A stretch of 64,000 nucleotides of DNA from Bathymodiolus brooksi. Its lineage: Eukaryota; Mollusca; Bivalvia; Mytilida; Modiolidae. Made by a program: the position numbers and the translations under genes. Numbering within the stretch: position 1 is the stretch's first letter; every line of letters begins with the position of its first letter. The stretch lies in assembly GCA_963680875.1 (NCBI GenBank), contig OY804586.1, positions 51,432,203-51,496,202 of the forward strand, read 5' to 3'. Below are positions 24,850-35,795 of the stretch, piece by piece. Under the pieces are notes generated by a model. That model saw nothing but the letters and a program-made list of their open reading frames with translations, was not told where the DNA came from and searched no databases.

Positions 24850-25719
24850 TGAGCAGATAAAAAATAATACCATAGATAAAAAACCTAGTTCGTGTGAGAC
24901 AGAGTATAGTGGATTTTGTGAAAATATGCATTTCCCAAACTACTTTATCTTTAAAAAAAAAATCTGATTAAAATCGAAATATTTCATGGAAGCCATATAC
25001 TTTTATATGACATTACATTGTACGAAAATAATGTTACTCGTGATAAAATCGCTTACAAACTATGGTTTCCATTTATTTGCTATAGAAGTTGAACTTTATT
25101 TTCTTATTAATGTCACGCGGTGCAAAGACCTATTCATAATAAAACACGTAGACACATACGCCAACTCACCTGCAAATTAATTGCAATGAACTTTATAAAA
25201 GTAGTTCAAAAATATAGTTTAATGTCCAAAGGGGTATGCACCGAACACCCTTCCGAAAGCTGTGAGGTATGTATATAACATTTTACTCAGGGAAATTTTA
25301 GAAAAACATAATACATGTACATAGAGATTTGCTTTGTCAGTAGTGATTAAAAGCATTCGGATATATCCAAATTTTCCTATATATATCATATAAAACTACA
25401 ATTTTTCAAATCATTCCTTGGTAGTCAATTCATCTCCGCGATTTTTTACTTGTGTTTAGCAAGAAAAGCAGATAAGAATATAGTCCATAGCAAGTGTTTT
25501 TTTCCCAAATCGTCATAATTGAAACACATACATTCATTATACAAAGAACCATCATTGTTTTGTGTTTCGAATGATTTTAATTCAGTTTTGTGTTTAACTT
25601 GTGTTTTTTTCAAAAGTCTTAGCTTCGAAAAATATATTGAAATTATACAGTAAAATTAGATTTAATTGTGCATTTGTTGAATACAAGAAATATATAAATC
25701 AGACACGAATTCGTAAGTC
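24850..25719. other. AT-rich stretch without recognised gene
   Basis: Very AT-rich with scattered short open frames. The stretch 24986-25180 is open for 64 codons without any domain signal. Nothing else was recognised. Confidence 0.4.
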
Positions 25720-26215
25720 CGACAGTGGTTATAAGTCTGACTGTCATTTCTTCGACAGCAGTCGTGAGTTCGAAAGTCATTACCCCGACAGCTCTCGTAA
25801 GTCCGACTGTCATTATTTTGAGAGCAGTCATAAATCCGACAGTCATTACTGTGACAGCAGTCGCAATTTTGACAGTCATTACCCCGACAGCAGCCGTAAT
25901 TCCGATAGTAATTACTTCGACAGCACTCGTAAGTCTGACAGTCATTACCCCGACAGCAGTCATAAGTCCGAGAGTCATAACTTTGAAAACAGTCGTAAAT
26001 CCGAAATTATTTTTCCCTACAGAAGTCGCAAGTCCGACAGTTATTACTCCGGCATCGGACATGTGTCAGACAATGATATTTCCGACAGCAGTCATAAGTC
26101 CGACAGTCATTATTTCGACAGCAGTCATAAGTTCGACAATCATTACTCCGAAGGCAGTCGTAAATCCGACAGTCGTTACTCCAACGGTTATTTCTCCGAC
26201 AGTACCAATTGTAAG
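25720..26215 (+). repeat. 33-bp minisatellite open in several frames
   Basis: About 15 units built on AAGTCCGACAGTCATTACTT plus CGACAGCAGTCGT. Because 33 is divisible by three, one plus frame reads as Ser-rich units (SRKSDSHYFDS), a second plus frame as Val/Thr-rich units, and a minus frame is open too. The open frame around the first reading begins with no ATG before the repeats. I therefore call it a minisatellite. A low-complexity Ser/Asp/His protein remains possible if an upstream exon exists. Confidence 0.85.
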
Positions 26216-26219
26216 TTGT

Positions 26220-27040
26220 AAGTTTCAAAATACACAGAATCTTTCGTACTTTTACCAACTTACCAATGCATTTATTAAACAGTGATATTACACAATTAGT
26301 AAAAATATGACCTTTCCATTTAAACAAAATGGAAAAAAATAAATTCAAAAGTGTAAATCTACACAGAAAATGGCATATCTATTTATTATAATATATACTT
26401 CCCGTTCTTTATTCATTCATGATTTATCACCGGGTTTGTAACTAGATTAACATGACGGGTGCCACTAATGGAGCAGGAACTGCTAACCCTTCCGGAGCAC
26501 CTTAGGTCATCCCCATGTTTTAGTGGGGTTCGTGTTACTTGATATTTAGTTTTATGTATATGTGTTGTAGATCGTTGTTTGTCCTTTTGTCCTTTTTCAT
26601 TTGACCATTGTGTCGTCTGAAATTCAGTTCATTTGAAATTAAGCAACAATTAATCGCTTAGATTATTTATTAAAATTTCTATCTATCTTGCTACGTATTG
26701 TTATCATTTTCTCTACTTGACGTATTTTTGTCATAATTCTGTTTCGAGATCAATCGTAGCGATAACGACGCAAAACTAATATTGATTGCATATTAAAATT
26801 AATCAAGAATAAAGAAAGATAACTCTGAAACATTGTAAACAACTGTTTGATGACGTACACGTAGAGGTCACATGACATCAGTATACAAATAGACGAATAT
26901 AGATCACGTATTGGGATGTCTAAAACATTTGTCTAACCTTGAACAATATATAACAAAACAAATGAACAAAACAAAAACTAAAGTAAAATAATCAAGTAAC
27001 AAGCGTTTATTTTGGGTTAGTGAACACTTTCTCCGCTTTA
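26220..27040. other. Intergenic DNA with one dispersed repeat
   Basis: A family G repeat copy occupies about 26455-26640 on the plus strand (CTTCCGGAGCACCTTAGGTC). The remainder is AT-rich with no recognised exon. Confidence 0.5.
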
Positions 27041-27044
27041 AGAC

Positions 27045-27180
27045 TAACCAAATGTGATAGGTGGAGGAAACGGCGGACCAGTAGAAAACCACCGACCTGT
27101 CGAACTCATAACTTAATGGTGATAGACACTTATTGCACAGGTAGCTGTAAATCTAACAACCATACGATCACGATGGCCTC
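27045..27180 (-). mobile_element. SINE family D fragment
   Basis: On the minus strand it begins GCCATCGTGATCGTATGGTT, the family D head, runs through GTTATGAGTTCGACAGGTCG and ends in the GGTGGTTTTC block. The 3' domain is lost. Confidence 0.65.
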
Positions 27181-27283
27181 TATAAAACTGATATTTGCTG
27201 TTTCGCACTTTACGAAAGCTTAAGGGATAATCAGAAGGCGTAAATTGAAGAAGAATATACACGATTAATACATTGATGGATAG

Positions 27284-28640
27284 ATTGATTTGTTTTTGCT
27301 TAACGCCCCTTTCAGCAATATTTCGGCTTTATCATGGCGATTTTTAGTGGTGGAAGAAGCCGGAGTATCCGGAGAGAACCACCGACCATGAACAAGCATC
27401 TGGTAAACTTTATCACTTGCGGCTGCGAGTCGAGTGCACCCTTTTTGTAATTTACAAAACCGGGTGCGAACCCACGCCGTATTGGTGATAGGAGTAGTAG
27501 GGAGTGTGATTTTGTATGCACCCAAAAAACCCGTGGCGTTGTGGCGTCCTCATATAAGGCCATAGACACACCCAATTCCCAGATAGGGGTATAACCCCAC
27601 CCCGGAACTGACCTCCCACACAATTTGTATGTTCAAAAATCCATATATGGTCATGGTAACGCTCTCGTCGCAGTATGACTAATGGTAAAAAAAATCCTAA
27701 CACCCCGACGAAAGAACGACCAAATATGGTTCCCCCACCCTTTGTTGCAATATGATTCATGACATTCCGCCGTCCCGAGCACATGATGACTCAAAACGGA
27801 AGAGTGTCATCCATATTGATATGTTTTCACCAATCAAAAACGAATTAAAAAAATTCAAAAAATTCAAAAAAATCTAAAAAAAAAATTTTTTTTTAAATTC
27901 AAAATATTTTAAAAATAAAAGAATAAAAAATACATAATTTCGACTCGATGACTCACCTTCACCTTCTGTGATTCACACCGATCGAAGCATACGCATTCTC
28001 AATGTTTGATTTAAAAAAGATGCTTAGATCCATGTCGTTCAAATAGGAAAAGTCAATTACGATTTTGACCTTTCAAATATCCATCGCACGCACTGACCAT
28101 TTATCTTGACTTGAAATGACAAATACGGATGTACTTTTAGTATTTACATCTTTATGCACGATAATATATTGACCCGAGATTACCTCTCATAAGTAAAGAA
28201 CTGACAACATTGTATATTGTCATGCATTGTAAATGTATCCATTATAGAACGTATTGCACTTAATAAAGGGACGAAATCGTGTTAAAACGACTATTGTATA
28301 TTGTCGAGCATTGCCGTGTCTTTATTATAGAATGTATTATACGTAATAAATGATAGGAACGAAATCGTGTCGTTGTGTTATGCTCAGAGTTACTTCCCTT
28401 TGAATACGCTTAACCCTACTGGAAACGTATAATTACTTCCCTTTGAACATACACATTGAGTTATCTCCCCCGGGGTGGGGTTATGCCTCTATCTGGGAAA
28501 TGGGTGTGTATATGGCCTTATATGGGGATACCACAAAGCCACGGGTTTTTGGGGTGCATAACAAACCACACTGCTTACTACTGATAGGCTTGTATGAGTT
28601 GTTAGATAATCCAACTACCTAACTCATTGAGCCACCCGGG
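27284..28640 (-). mobile_element. SINE family A split by a TIR element
   Basis: The 3' part lies at 27284-27492 and the 5' head (GCCCGGGTGGCTCAATGAGT on the minus strand) at 28583-28640. The two parts join at GATAGG, which is present on both sides of the inserted element. This gives an unambiguous nested insertion and a pre-insertion sequence. Confidence 0.9.
27493..28582. mobile_element. 1.09-kb TIR element inserted in a SINE, TSD GATAGG
   Basis: The ends are imperfect inverted repeats of about 125 bp, beginning AGTAGTAGGGAGTGTGATTT on the left and AGTAGTAAGCAGTGTGGTTT when the right end is read inward. ATGCACCC and CCCGTGGC blocks and AGGCCATA follow in both. GATAGG flanks both sides (27487-27492 and 28583-28588), a 6-bp duplication. 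The interior is very AT-rich (27840-27930) and has no transposase. It also contains a direct pair of TTGTATATTGTC-type blocks near 28210 and 28300. I infer a non-autonomous DNA transposon. Confidence 0.88.
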
Positions 28641-28644
28641 CATA

Positions 28645-28860
28645 CCATGATAAATCACTGTGATAGACGTATCACTCATCTCAGTGATACTGACATATCT
28701 TTTGTTCTGTTTAATATATCTTCAACATTTCTCCTGTATTTAGAGTGTTACTTGTTATCACCCAAAATGCACCAGAAAGTAAGTAAATAGATTAAACAGA
28801 CCAAAAATATATCAGTTTCTCTAAGAAGAGTGATACGTCTATCACGGTGATTTATCATGC
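28645..28860. mobile_element. MITE with 32-bp TIRs
   Basis: CATGATAAATCACTGTGATA at the left, continuing to GACGTATCACTC, is mirrored at the right end (GATTTATCATG at 28849-28859). It begins only a few bases after the SINE head at 28640. There is no coding content. Confidence 0.8.
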
Positions 28861-29470
28861 TATGTCTCTGGCTGTACTTTAGGAAGAAGGGTGGGGTTGT
28901 GATATTCCTAAGCTGATGTTTCCATTCAGAAAATCCTTGAAAGAGGGTGTTGGTATCAAAGAGGCTACTGAACCAAGGATTACTAGATGTATGTAAAGTT
29001 AAGAGTAGTCTTGAATCTTAATCGTTGTTTGTTTTTTCTACCACTATGTTGTCTGCCCTTCTTTGATTTAAGAATTCCAATTGCCCCTTTGTTATCTTCA
29101 AACACTTCTTGAACGAACATATACCTATCTCCTCAGCTAGTAGTCAATTATTCCACCACTAAAACTGGTCCCCATCATATAGCTGAAATATTGCTGAAAG
29201 TGGCGCTAAGCATAATAAATCAAATCAAATCAAATCGTTCACTGATCCTACTATTATATTGTCAATGTTTATATTGTAATTGAGTTATGTGATAGTGTGT
29301 GGTCTTTTTGAGTGAAGGCAAATCTGTGTAGGTTTTTATTGGTTGATTATATCTGTATTGGTTGGGGTTCTGATCCCATTAACGGGTTTAAGCCCACCAC
29401 ATCGTGGTGCCTGTCCCAATGCAGGACCTATATTTTCAACACCACTTGCCATTGTCTTTTTGTATTCAAT
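28861..29470. other. Intergenic DNA with a SINE tail
   Basis: A 5'-truncated family A 3' domain is at 29148-29215. A short repeated phrase near 29380-29425 (CCCAATGCAGG context) recurs near 62870. No gene was recognised. Confidence 0.45.
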
Positions 29471-29625
29471 GATTGTCGACCACTGTCTAAGCCGAACCCT
29501 AAATAAAGTCATAATGTATGAAATCTTTTTTATTTTAAACAGGTATAAACCAAACTCCTGTCTATTGTGAACACATAAGTTTGTACCACTGAGGTTCGGT
29601 TTAGACAGGTTTTACTGTGTATGAG
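29470..29625. mobile_element. MITE, family H (CAGTGAAACC-type ends)
   Basis: Inward-facing ends CACTGTCTAAGCCGAAC and GTTCGGTTTAGACAGGTTTT. Better copies with TA flanks lie at 43830-44070 and 50694-50874. The TA duplication in those copies suggests a Tc1/mariner-like donor, by inference. Confidence 0.65.
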
Positions 29626-29881
29626 TACTTTTTCTGGTTTGGTTAAAGGGATATTGTCTACCAGCTGCGTAATTTTTTCATACCCAAAATTATTGTCGAT
29701 TTCCGTACTGACCTTCATAAAATGAAGATTAAACACCGAATTATTGATGAATACGCTCCGAAACGTTGTTTTTTCGACTAAAAAAGCTGATCATCGTTAC
29801 CGGAAGCTAATTAATTATGCACTGACCTGGGCGAGGCCAACTCTATTTATTTATCTATTTTTATGTCTATTTTGCTGCAGC

Positions 29882-29893
29882 ATGGATATTGAG
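29882..29893 (+). CDS. Candidate first exon (MDIE) of the ballast-domain gene
   Basis: ATG is in a good context (A at -3, G at +4). Four codons precede GTAAGTTTC, a strong donor. The exon ends at phase 0, as the exon at 31409 requires. It is so short that the call depends on that phase match and on its position just inside the TIR. Confidence 0.4.
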
Positions 29894-30554
29894 GTAAGTT
29901 TCTATAAAAGTTGAGGAAAAAAGCTATTTGCGAATCGATTGTATCTAAAAGACGTAGAATAAATAATTTCTGTATCAGGAATAGATTTTCTTTGATGAAA
30001 ACTACATGCCTTAACAGATTCAGCCATTATTTCCACGATAACCATTGAAAACATGCCAGGAGGCACCCTATGGGGACAAGCTCAACTACGTATTTTCGAT
30101 CGGAAATTTTTGCCGGCGTTAAAAATAACTAAATTAGTTTTTTTCTTCTTATAAGTTATGAAGTTGTTTCCCGAGATTTTGATACACGTGTTAAATTAAT
30201 TTATTTTAGCCAGTTTACCGACAATATGAAAACAGAGACATACATGTAGAACACAGTGAAATACATGTCTGATGAAAACGAATGACGTAGCCAGTGTTGT
30301 TTTATTTGTTAATTGACTGGAATGTTTCAGAGAAATTTGGGCTGGATTAGAAACAAATGAGACCTTACTTCTAGTTCCACAAGACAGTTGCTGCAAAATA
30401 ATATGGGACTGACCATTTACCTTGAAGGGGGCTATGTCACGTTTTTTCGCCGTAGAAATGTTTTTTTCAGACGCCACAGAAATCATATTTTCTTATTTTC
30501 CGGCGAAGTGCCAATCTAATTAAAACAAGGTGAACTGTGATCTAATGCTCACTT

Positions 30555-30890
30555 ATGATACCCCTGCCACTTCCCATGATATGGGGTACCTATATGAAGC
30601 TTGTGACCAAATACCAGATTTCTGCCATCAATAGTTGTTGAGAAAAATGTGCATATATGTTCAATGTGGATAAAAACCAACTAAGTCGGCAAACAGGAAG
30701 TAGGAATCTGATGGTTCCAAAAACGCTTCCCACGATATGGCATACCTATGTGAAGCTTGTGACCAAATATCAGATTTCTGCCATCAATAGTTGCTGAGAA
30801 AAATGTGACGAAAAATATTTTGGAAGGACGGACGGACAGAGGTAAAACAGTATACCCCCCTCCCCCTTCGGGGACCGGGGGTATAATTAG
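30555..30890. mobile_element. MITE-like repeat with GGGGGTATAAT end, two sub-copies
   Basis: A phrase TGTGAAGCTTGTGACCAAAT followed by CAGATTTCTGCCATCAATAG occurs twice (near 30595 and 30750). The block ends AAACAGTATACCCCCC...CGGGGGTATAAT at about 30885, a small palindromic terminus. A related partial copy is at 33031-33166. Confidence 0.7.
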
Positions 30891-31408
30891 ATCTAAAATA
30901 GGGAGCAAGCGCGTAGATCTAATTTTAATTAGAATGGCGAAGTGCTGGAATAATTTTTTTTCTTCAAAATTTTGTATATGATTATACTGTGAGAATGGCA
31001 AGTATATGATTATACTGTGAAAATGTCAAGTCAGAATATATTTTTTTCTCCTGTCCAGCCAAATTTTTTTCTTCAAGATTCAGAATCAAAATAATTTTTA
31101 GGAAAAAAAACATAAAATTAAAATTGAATAGCTTGAGGGGTAAATTGATAAAAAAAAATTGCAAGACCAAAATGGTTCTCCCATATACCAACAAAAAACG
31201 AAATAAAACTGTGGTCATAAGAAAGTCCCACGAGAAAATCTTTCCTTCCAAAATAAGACTTTTTTTCATTTCTCTAAACTGAATTTGTGCAAACTATTTC
31301 ACTTATAATGAATTATATTTCTTTTTTAAATAGAGCTCATTTTTCTAGATGAATGTATAACCATCTGTCTTTACTCTGTTTTTATTAAATCTCTTGTCCT
31401 TATTACAG

Positions 31409-31672
31409 GACTTTGATCGGCTTGTCCTTGATGAGGCAGTGTTGGGGGTTGCTAGAATGTTTCGAGAGGAACTTGTAGTAATGCCCCATGATGAGGATTA
31501 CAACAGATCCAATAGGTATGCAGCCTACCGCCAGTATACCATTTGGGCACATGGCCGACTTGGAGCTGGGGTCAGACGTGTGATCCCAAGCTGTTGTACT
31601 TGGAAAATTAGGGACAAGTATCCTGATCTATATGGACAATACAAGGGTTTCATTCCTAGACAATTTAATTAA
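31409..31672 (+). CDS. P2X7-type C-terminal (ballast) domain exon
   Basis: The acceptor TCCTTATTACAG precedes 87 codons and TAA. Key segments are [17 protein letters not shown] and [18 protein letters not shown], then GQYKGF. These match the second half of the cytoplasmic ballast domain of vertebrate P2X7 receptors (W-x-HG-x-LG, R-x-VIPSC-x-W-x-IR, GQY-x-GF), a Cys/His zinc-coordinating fold also found in invertebrate proteins that lack a channel. The earlier Cys-rich half (a W-C-x-C-G-x-C type motif) was not found within the element, so the domain looks truncated. With MDIE the product would be about 91 residues. There is no membrane segment, so this is not a P2X channel. Domain recognition is from memory. 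Confidence 0.8.
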   Translation, partial: DFDRLVLDEAVLGVARMFREELVVMPHDEDYNRSNRYAAYRQYTIWAHGRLGAGVRRVIPSCCTWKIRDKYPDLYGQYKGFIPRQFN

Positions 31673-31718
31673 AACTTGTTCATGAAATATTTTGTATTTT
31701 ATCCCATATACCCAATAA

Positions 31719-31843
31719 TGATAAAGTTTACCACTTGCTTCCCTATGGTCGGTGGTTGTCCGGGTACTCTGGCTTCCTCCACCACTAAAACTGGTCGCCA
31801 TGATATAGCTGAAATATTGCTGAAAGTGGCGTTAAAACACCAA
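31719..31843 (+). mobile_element. SINE family A, 5'-truncated
   Basis: It starts in the GATAAAGTTTACCACTTGCT block and ends GTGGCGTTAAAACACC. It sits 47 bp after the stop codon of the ballast exon and so may form part of that gene's 3' UTR. Confidence 0.85.
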
Positions 31844-32372
31844 AAATAAAAAATAAATCTACCCTAATGAGTTGTTAATATCACAAGTTGGTCAGTTGGA
31901 ATTGTAAATTTAATTTGAAAGTTTTGCCATCTTATTATTATTTTTTGTTCTATCAGCACTGACAATTTCTTCTAAAATGGACTGACAGTCTTTTATATAA
32001 TTCAAAACCAAACTTGGCAGAGATGTTTTCTATGAGGTCCTACACAAGAGTTGTTACTTTTGTGCAGATTCGTCAAAAAACATAGCCACCATGTGACTTT
32101 GAAAATTCTGATTGGTCGATTTTCAAGAAACTTCTTCTCAAGAACCGCTGAAGGGATTGAATTGAAATCTGGTATGTATGTTCCTATGAATGTCTTTAAC
32201 ATATGTTGTTACTGTTTGCACCATTTGAAAATTCAAAATGGCCACCAGCTATCATTATTGTGCATTGGACAATTTGTAATGGCCATTATCCTGACTTGGG
32301 TACTTTTCTGCTCTAAATGTGCAGAACTTCTGTTAGACCAGGAAAAACAAAGAGTGACAATCTAAATTTATT

Positions 32373-32510
32373 TTATGCGACAATATAGTCAATTGTTTTG
32401 TCTTGGTCTTCAAATCTGGATTTCTGAGATGCTACAATATCATCCCGAGTTGGAGGTTGTGGAATTGGTGCAAGATGGACCGAGATTCTTCTGGGATCAT
32501 CTACTTCCAA
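32373..32510 (-). CDS. Exon 5 of minus-strand element gene
   Basis: A possible acceptor (TTAACATGTGCAG) is followed by LEVDDPRRISVHLAPIPQPP, then DIVASQKSRFEDQDKTIDYI and TAA at 32375-32373. The frame is the same as exon 4. Its composition (Pro-rich linker, then SRF) is unlike the surrounding AT-rich DNA. It would end the minus-strand gene about 700 bp short of the convergent ballast exon at 31672. Confidence 0.55.
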   Translation of the reverse strand: MEVDDPRRISVHLAPIPQPPTRDDIVASQKSRFEDQDKTIDYIVA

Positions 32511-32567
32511 CTGCACATGTTAATTCATTCCTTCATTATCTTACAGTCTCATACAAATGATGACCCT

Positions 32568-32658
32568 TCATAGTCTTGGAACATAGGAATATGACTTGTC
32601 AACTTTAACAGGCTGCACAGACCATCTAGCTGTCTTTTTGTTGTAACTTCTCTGCCAC
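32568..32658 (-). CDS. Exon 4 of minus-strand element gene, ending in a stop
   Basis: Acceptor TTTTTCTACTTCAG. The phase from exon 3 gives Arg, then WQRSYNKKTARWSVQPVKVD and KSYSYVPRL before TGA at 32570-32568. The same frame, after three stops over 20 codons, reopens at 32510 into clearly protein-like sequence. Either a short intron lies between or this copy is broken. A Y-x-Y-V motif before a Pro-rich piece fits what I recall of proteins carrying ballast domains, but I could not check this. Confidence 0.55.
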
Positions 32659-33030
32659 CTGAAGTAGAAAAATACATACAATGTAATTCACAAGAATAAA
32701 ACAATAGAATTGAAATTATGATCTATGGAGCCCTAACTTTCAATTCAAAATGAATATCTCGAATGTATAGTGAATGACAAACTAAACATATCATTACAAG
32801 TCCACTTTATGAAGGATTTGAGTGATTTGTAGACAGATTTTAGGTTGTGGTCATCCCTCAAGAAGTTCTACGGCAGGCATCACGAGCTGGTCAATTGTTA
32901 CAGGGTGTCTGTTACCTAAATCAGACCTGATCTTCATTTGTTGTTGATGTCTTTCCCTTCATCGGATGGGACTTCTACCGGACTTGACCATGGACAACAC
33001 AGCGGGTTTGCGACTTTCGATTGACCCTTC

Positions 33031-33166
33031 TGAAGCCTATGATCAAATATCAGATTGCTGCCATAAATAATTACTGAGAAAAATGTTATGAACATCTTGG
33101 GACGAACGGATGGACAGAGGTAAAACAGTATACCCCCTCCCCCTTCCAGTGGAGCGGGGGTATAAT
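33031..33166 (+). mobile_element. Second copy of the GGGGGTATAAT-ended repeat
   Basis: Shares CAGAGGTAAAACAGTATACC with the end of the 30555-30890 copy and finishes GCGGGGGTATAATAAAG. It lies in the intron between exons 3 and 4 of the minus-strand gene. Confidence 0.7.
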
Positions 33167-33263
33167 AAAGCTCCTATGACATATGATCATGCATGGTTCT
33201 GTTATTAGGACAAAATTTCAAGTATGTAAGTTACAACTGAAACATGAAATTAACATGACAAAC

Positions 33264-33353
33264 CTTAGAGTGAAGTTGAGGCTAGGTTCAAAATCTCCAT
33301 CGTCAGAATCATCACCAACATCACTGCCCTCTTCAGTAATATCTATTGAGAGA
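33264..33353 (-). CDS. Exon 3 of minus-strand element gene (acidic)
   Basis: Acceptor TTATTCTTACAG; the ending CTCTAAG is followed by GTTTGT, a weaker donor. 90 nt in the phase set by exon 2. It encodes a strongly acidic run (EEGSDVGDDSDDGDFEP) before SLNFTL. Acidic linkers of this kind are common between N-terminal and DNA-binding parts of transposon proteins, which is only suggestive here. Confidence 0.6.
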
Positions 33354-33829
33354 CTGTAAGAATAAAAAATAATTGTTTATTACAGTGTATGTGTATAATA
33401 TCGAAACAAATTTTGCTATATGGTTCTGATGTGCAGCTGTATAACGAAAAAGCTTTTCAAAATAATATTAAATCTATATACATGTATCCAGCACACATCT
33501 ACACAACCCAATATAAAGAGACAAAATTACATCAAAGTTCCAGGAACAAATTTGGTGCGCCAGACGTGCGTCAATTCTGTCCCAGTTTGGTTTCATTCCC
33601 GTAAGTAGCTAAAGAGGACTGGCCATTTCAGCTTGTGGATTGATGAAAATGTAACGATGACGCAGAAACCAACATGATCCCTATATAATATAGCTACTAG
33701 TAGTATCACTATGCAAGCCACAATAATTAATAGGAAACTGTTATACGAGTGACTGTGTTGAACAATATTGACAATGTTACCTATAAACATAATGTAGAAT
33801 ATGTCTAATCTTTAACAAAATGAACATAC

Positions 33830-33934
33830 TCAAATGGGTTCACAAATGAACTCGATTTCTCCATTTTCATCCGTTTCGTTGAAATGTGATGGCTGCTCAT
33901 TTCTTCTACTCTAGAATTACCTTGGTCAGAATAT
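33830..33934 (-). CDS. Exon 2 of minus-strand element gene
   Basis: Acceptor TTTTGATTTAG, donor GTATGTTC. It is 105 nt with one base completing Arg from exon 1, 34 codons and two bases carried over. The peptide is Ser/Met/Lys/His-rich (EEMSSHHISTKRMKMEKSSS) and probably unstructured. Confidence 0.55.
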
Positions 33935-34089
33935 CTAAATCAAAAGTACAAATATCAATCACTACAAAATCACATTTGTCTGAAATTACCAGTTTTTGTA
34001 GTAATTTGCCTAAAAAATTTAGATAATTTTACAAAAACCTGCATGATTTTAACACAGACATGGGCCATCGGTCTACTGTTAAATTCACA

Positions 34090-35165
34090 CACTGTGAAAC
34101 ATGCAAATTGCTATGGATCTTCACATTATTTCTTAAAAATCTTGTTTATAAATCATACTTACAAGATCCAAAGCGTGGCGTATCCCCTTGCCTAAAAATT
34201 TTACCCGGTGACCTTGACCTTTGACTTTGAAAATCAATTGGGTTCCAGATTCTCTTAAGGACTAAGTATGTACCAAGTTTGGTCAAAATCCATTGAAGGA
34301 TGTTGATTCTAGAGTGTTCACAAGGATGTGACGGACGGACGGTAGCGTTACTATATCCCTTGGCAACTTCGTTGGCGAGGGGATAAAAAGCAGTTCAAAT
34401 GACAATTCTTTAAATAGAAAGCCTTTATATGAAAAATACATATTGATTTCCCTCTATCATGTCTATGTTGATAATTCTAAGATAGTAAAGTATAATTTTG
34501 GCTCCCTGAACTAAAAATTATGTCCAAAATTGTTGAAATGTAGTAAAAAACTAGTTAATGTAATGTTTTTAGAATAGTCAAGAAATAAACTTGGTTTGCA
34601 TAAGGAAATTGAAAACGATTTTCATTTAGTCATAGTCTAAAATATGCAGTTCAGGACATTTCAGTAAAATTTTATAGTCACATATATAGAAAATTTCTGA
34701 AACTTGCAAATTTCTATGGATCTTCATATTATTTTTTAAAAACCTTGTTTATGTATCATACTTACAGGATCCAAACTAAAAATGCTACTGAAATGACACT
34801 TATTTAAATGGAAAGCTTTTTATATAAAAGATACATACTTATTTTCCACTATGGTGATAATTCAGACAGGAAGATATAATTTTGGCTCCAATAACAAAGT
34901 GTTATATTCAAACTTATTGAAAAGTACTTTTAACCTTATTTATGTAATGTATTTCCAGTACCCAAGATATAAACTTGTTTGCATAAAGGAATTGAAAATG
35001 ATTTTCATTTAGCCATGGTCTAAAATATGCATTTTAGGACATTTCAGTAAAATTTTGTAGTCATATATAAAAAAAGTTCTGAAACTTGAAAATTTCAATG
35101 GATATTCATATCATTTCTTCAAAACCTTGTTTATAATTATATATTATACTTACAGGATCCAAACT
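34090..35165. repeat. Intronic tandem repeat of ~375 bp, three diverged units
   Basis: The phrase TATGGATCTTCA...CTTGTTTAT..CATACTTACAAGATCC recurs near 34110, 34715 and 35098 with about 80 percent apparent identity. Each unit also holds a TTTTCATTTAG(T/C)CAT block. The first spacing is longer because of the insertion at 34187-34388. Confidence 0.75.
34187..34388. mobile_element. Short MITE with GGGGATA ends
   Basis: Begins TATCCCCTTGCC and ends GGCGAGGGGATA, an imperfect inverted pair. It interrupts the ~375-bp tandem repeat. The interior has TGACCTTTGACTTTGAAAAT and GTACCAAGTTTGGTCAAAAT, phrases I associate with repeats in mollusc genomes. Confidence 0.75.
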
Positions 35166-35703
35166 AAAAGTGCAATTGAAATGAAGCTTCTTTAAATAGA
35201 AAGCTTTTATTTGAAAAATACATACTGATTTTCCATTATAGTGATAATTCGCAGAAAGTAAGGTATATACTTTTGGTTCCCAAAACTAAGTTTCATGTCC
35301 AAGTTGTTGAAATTTGATAAAATTAAAAGCCTAATTATATCAAAGAAATAAATTTGCTTGAATAAAAAGAACTTTATAGGGTTTTCATTAAGCCATGTAC
35401 AGTTTTAATTCTTGCATTAAAAATGAATTGATTCGATATTTCTTTTTAAATTGATAATAATAAACTGCATTGTCATTGATATCATTTTTGCACTCCCATT
35501 TCCCCTTTGCTGGCCTCTTCAAATTTGTGTTTGTTTACCTCGCAAATACGTCGTTTTATGCTACTCATTGACAATAATTTGCTGTTGCCAGGTGCAAAAT
35601 TACATATATTGATTAATATCTACCGAAAATGATCATAGGCATCATCATAAATTCATAAAATATGAAAAACGATTGAGAAAAGAAGGCAACATGCTCGGCT
35701 TAC

Positions 35704-35795
35704 CTATCAACAATAATCAAGCACTTCCTTGAGTTCGCTTCATCCAACTGCAACGGTCCAACTGATCCCCTACATATATCCTGCATTTGTTCCAT
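35704..35795 (-). CDS. Exon 1 of minus-strand element gene
   Basis: ATG at 35795-35793 begins MEQMQDICRGSVGPLQLDEA and the exon ends at a GTAAGC donor after 30 codons plus two bases. The phase fits exon 2. The ATG lies about 240 bp from the right TIR. No domain is recognised; the product starts the N-terminal part of the gene described in the following exons. Confidence 0.6.

Noticed and set aside
31409..31672. A P2X receptor channel gene
   Set aside because: Only the C-terminal ballast-type region is present; there are no transmembrane segments or ATP-binding ectodomain.
32051..32365. 104-codon plus-strand frame downstream of the ballast exon
   Set aside because: No domain and no splice context; it looks like intergenic or intronic DNA of the element.
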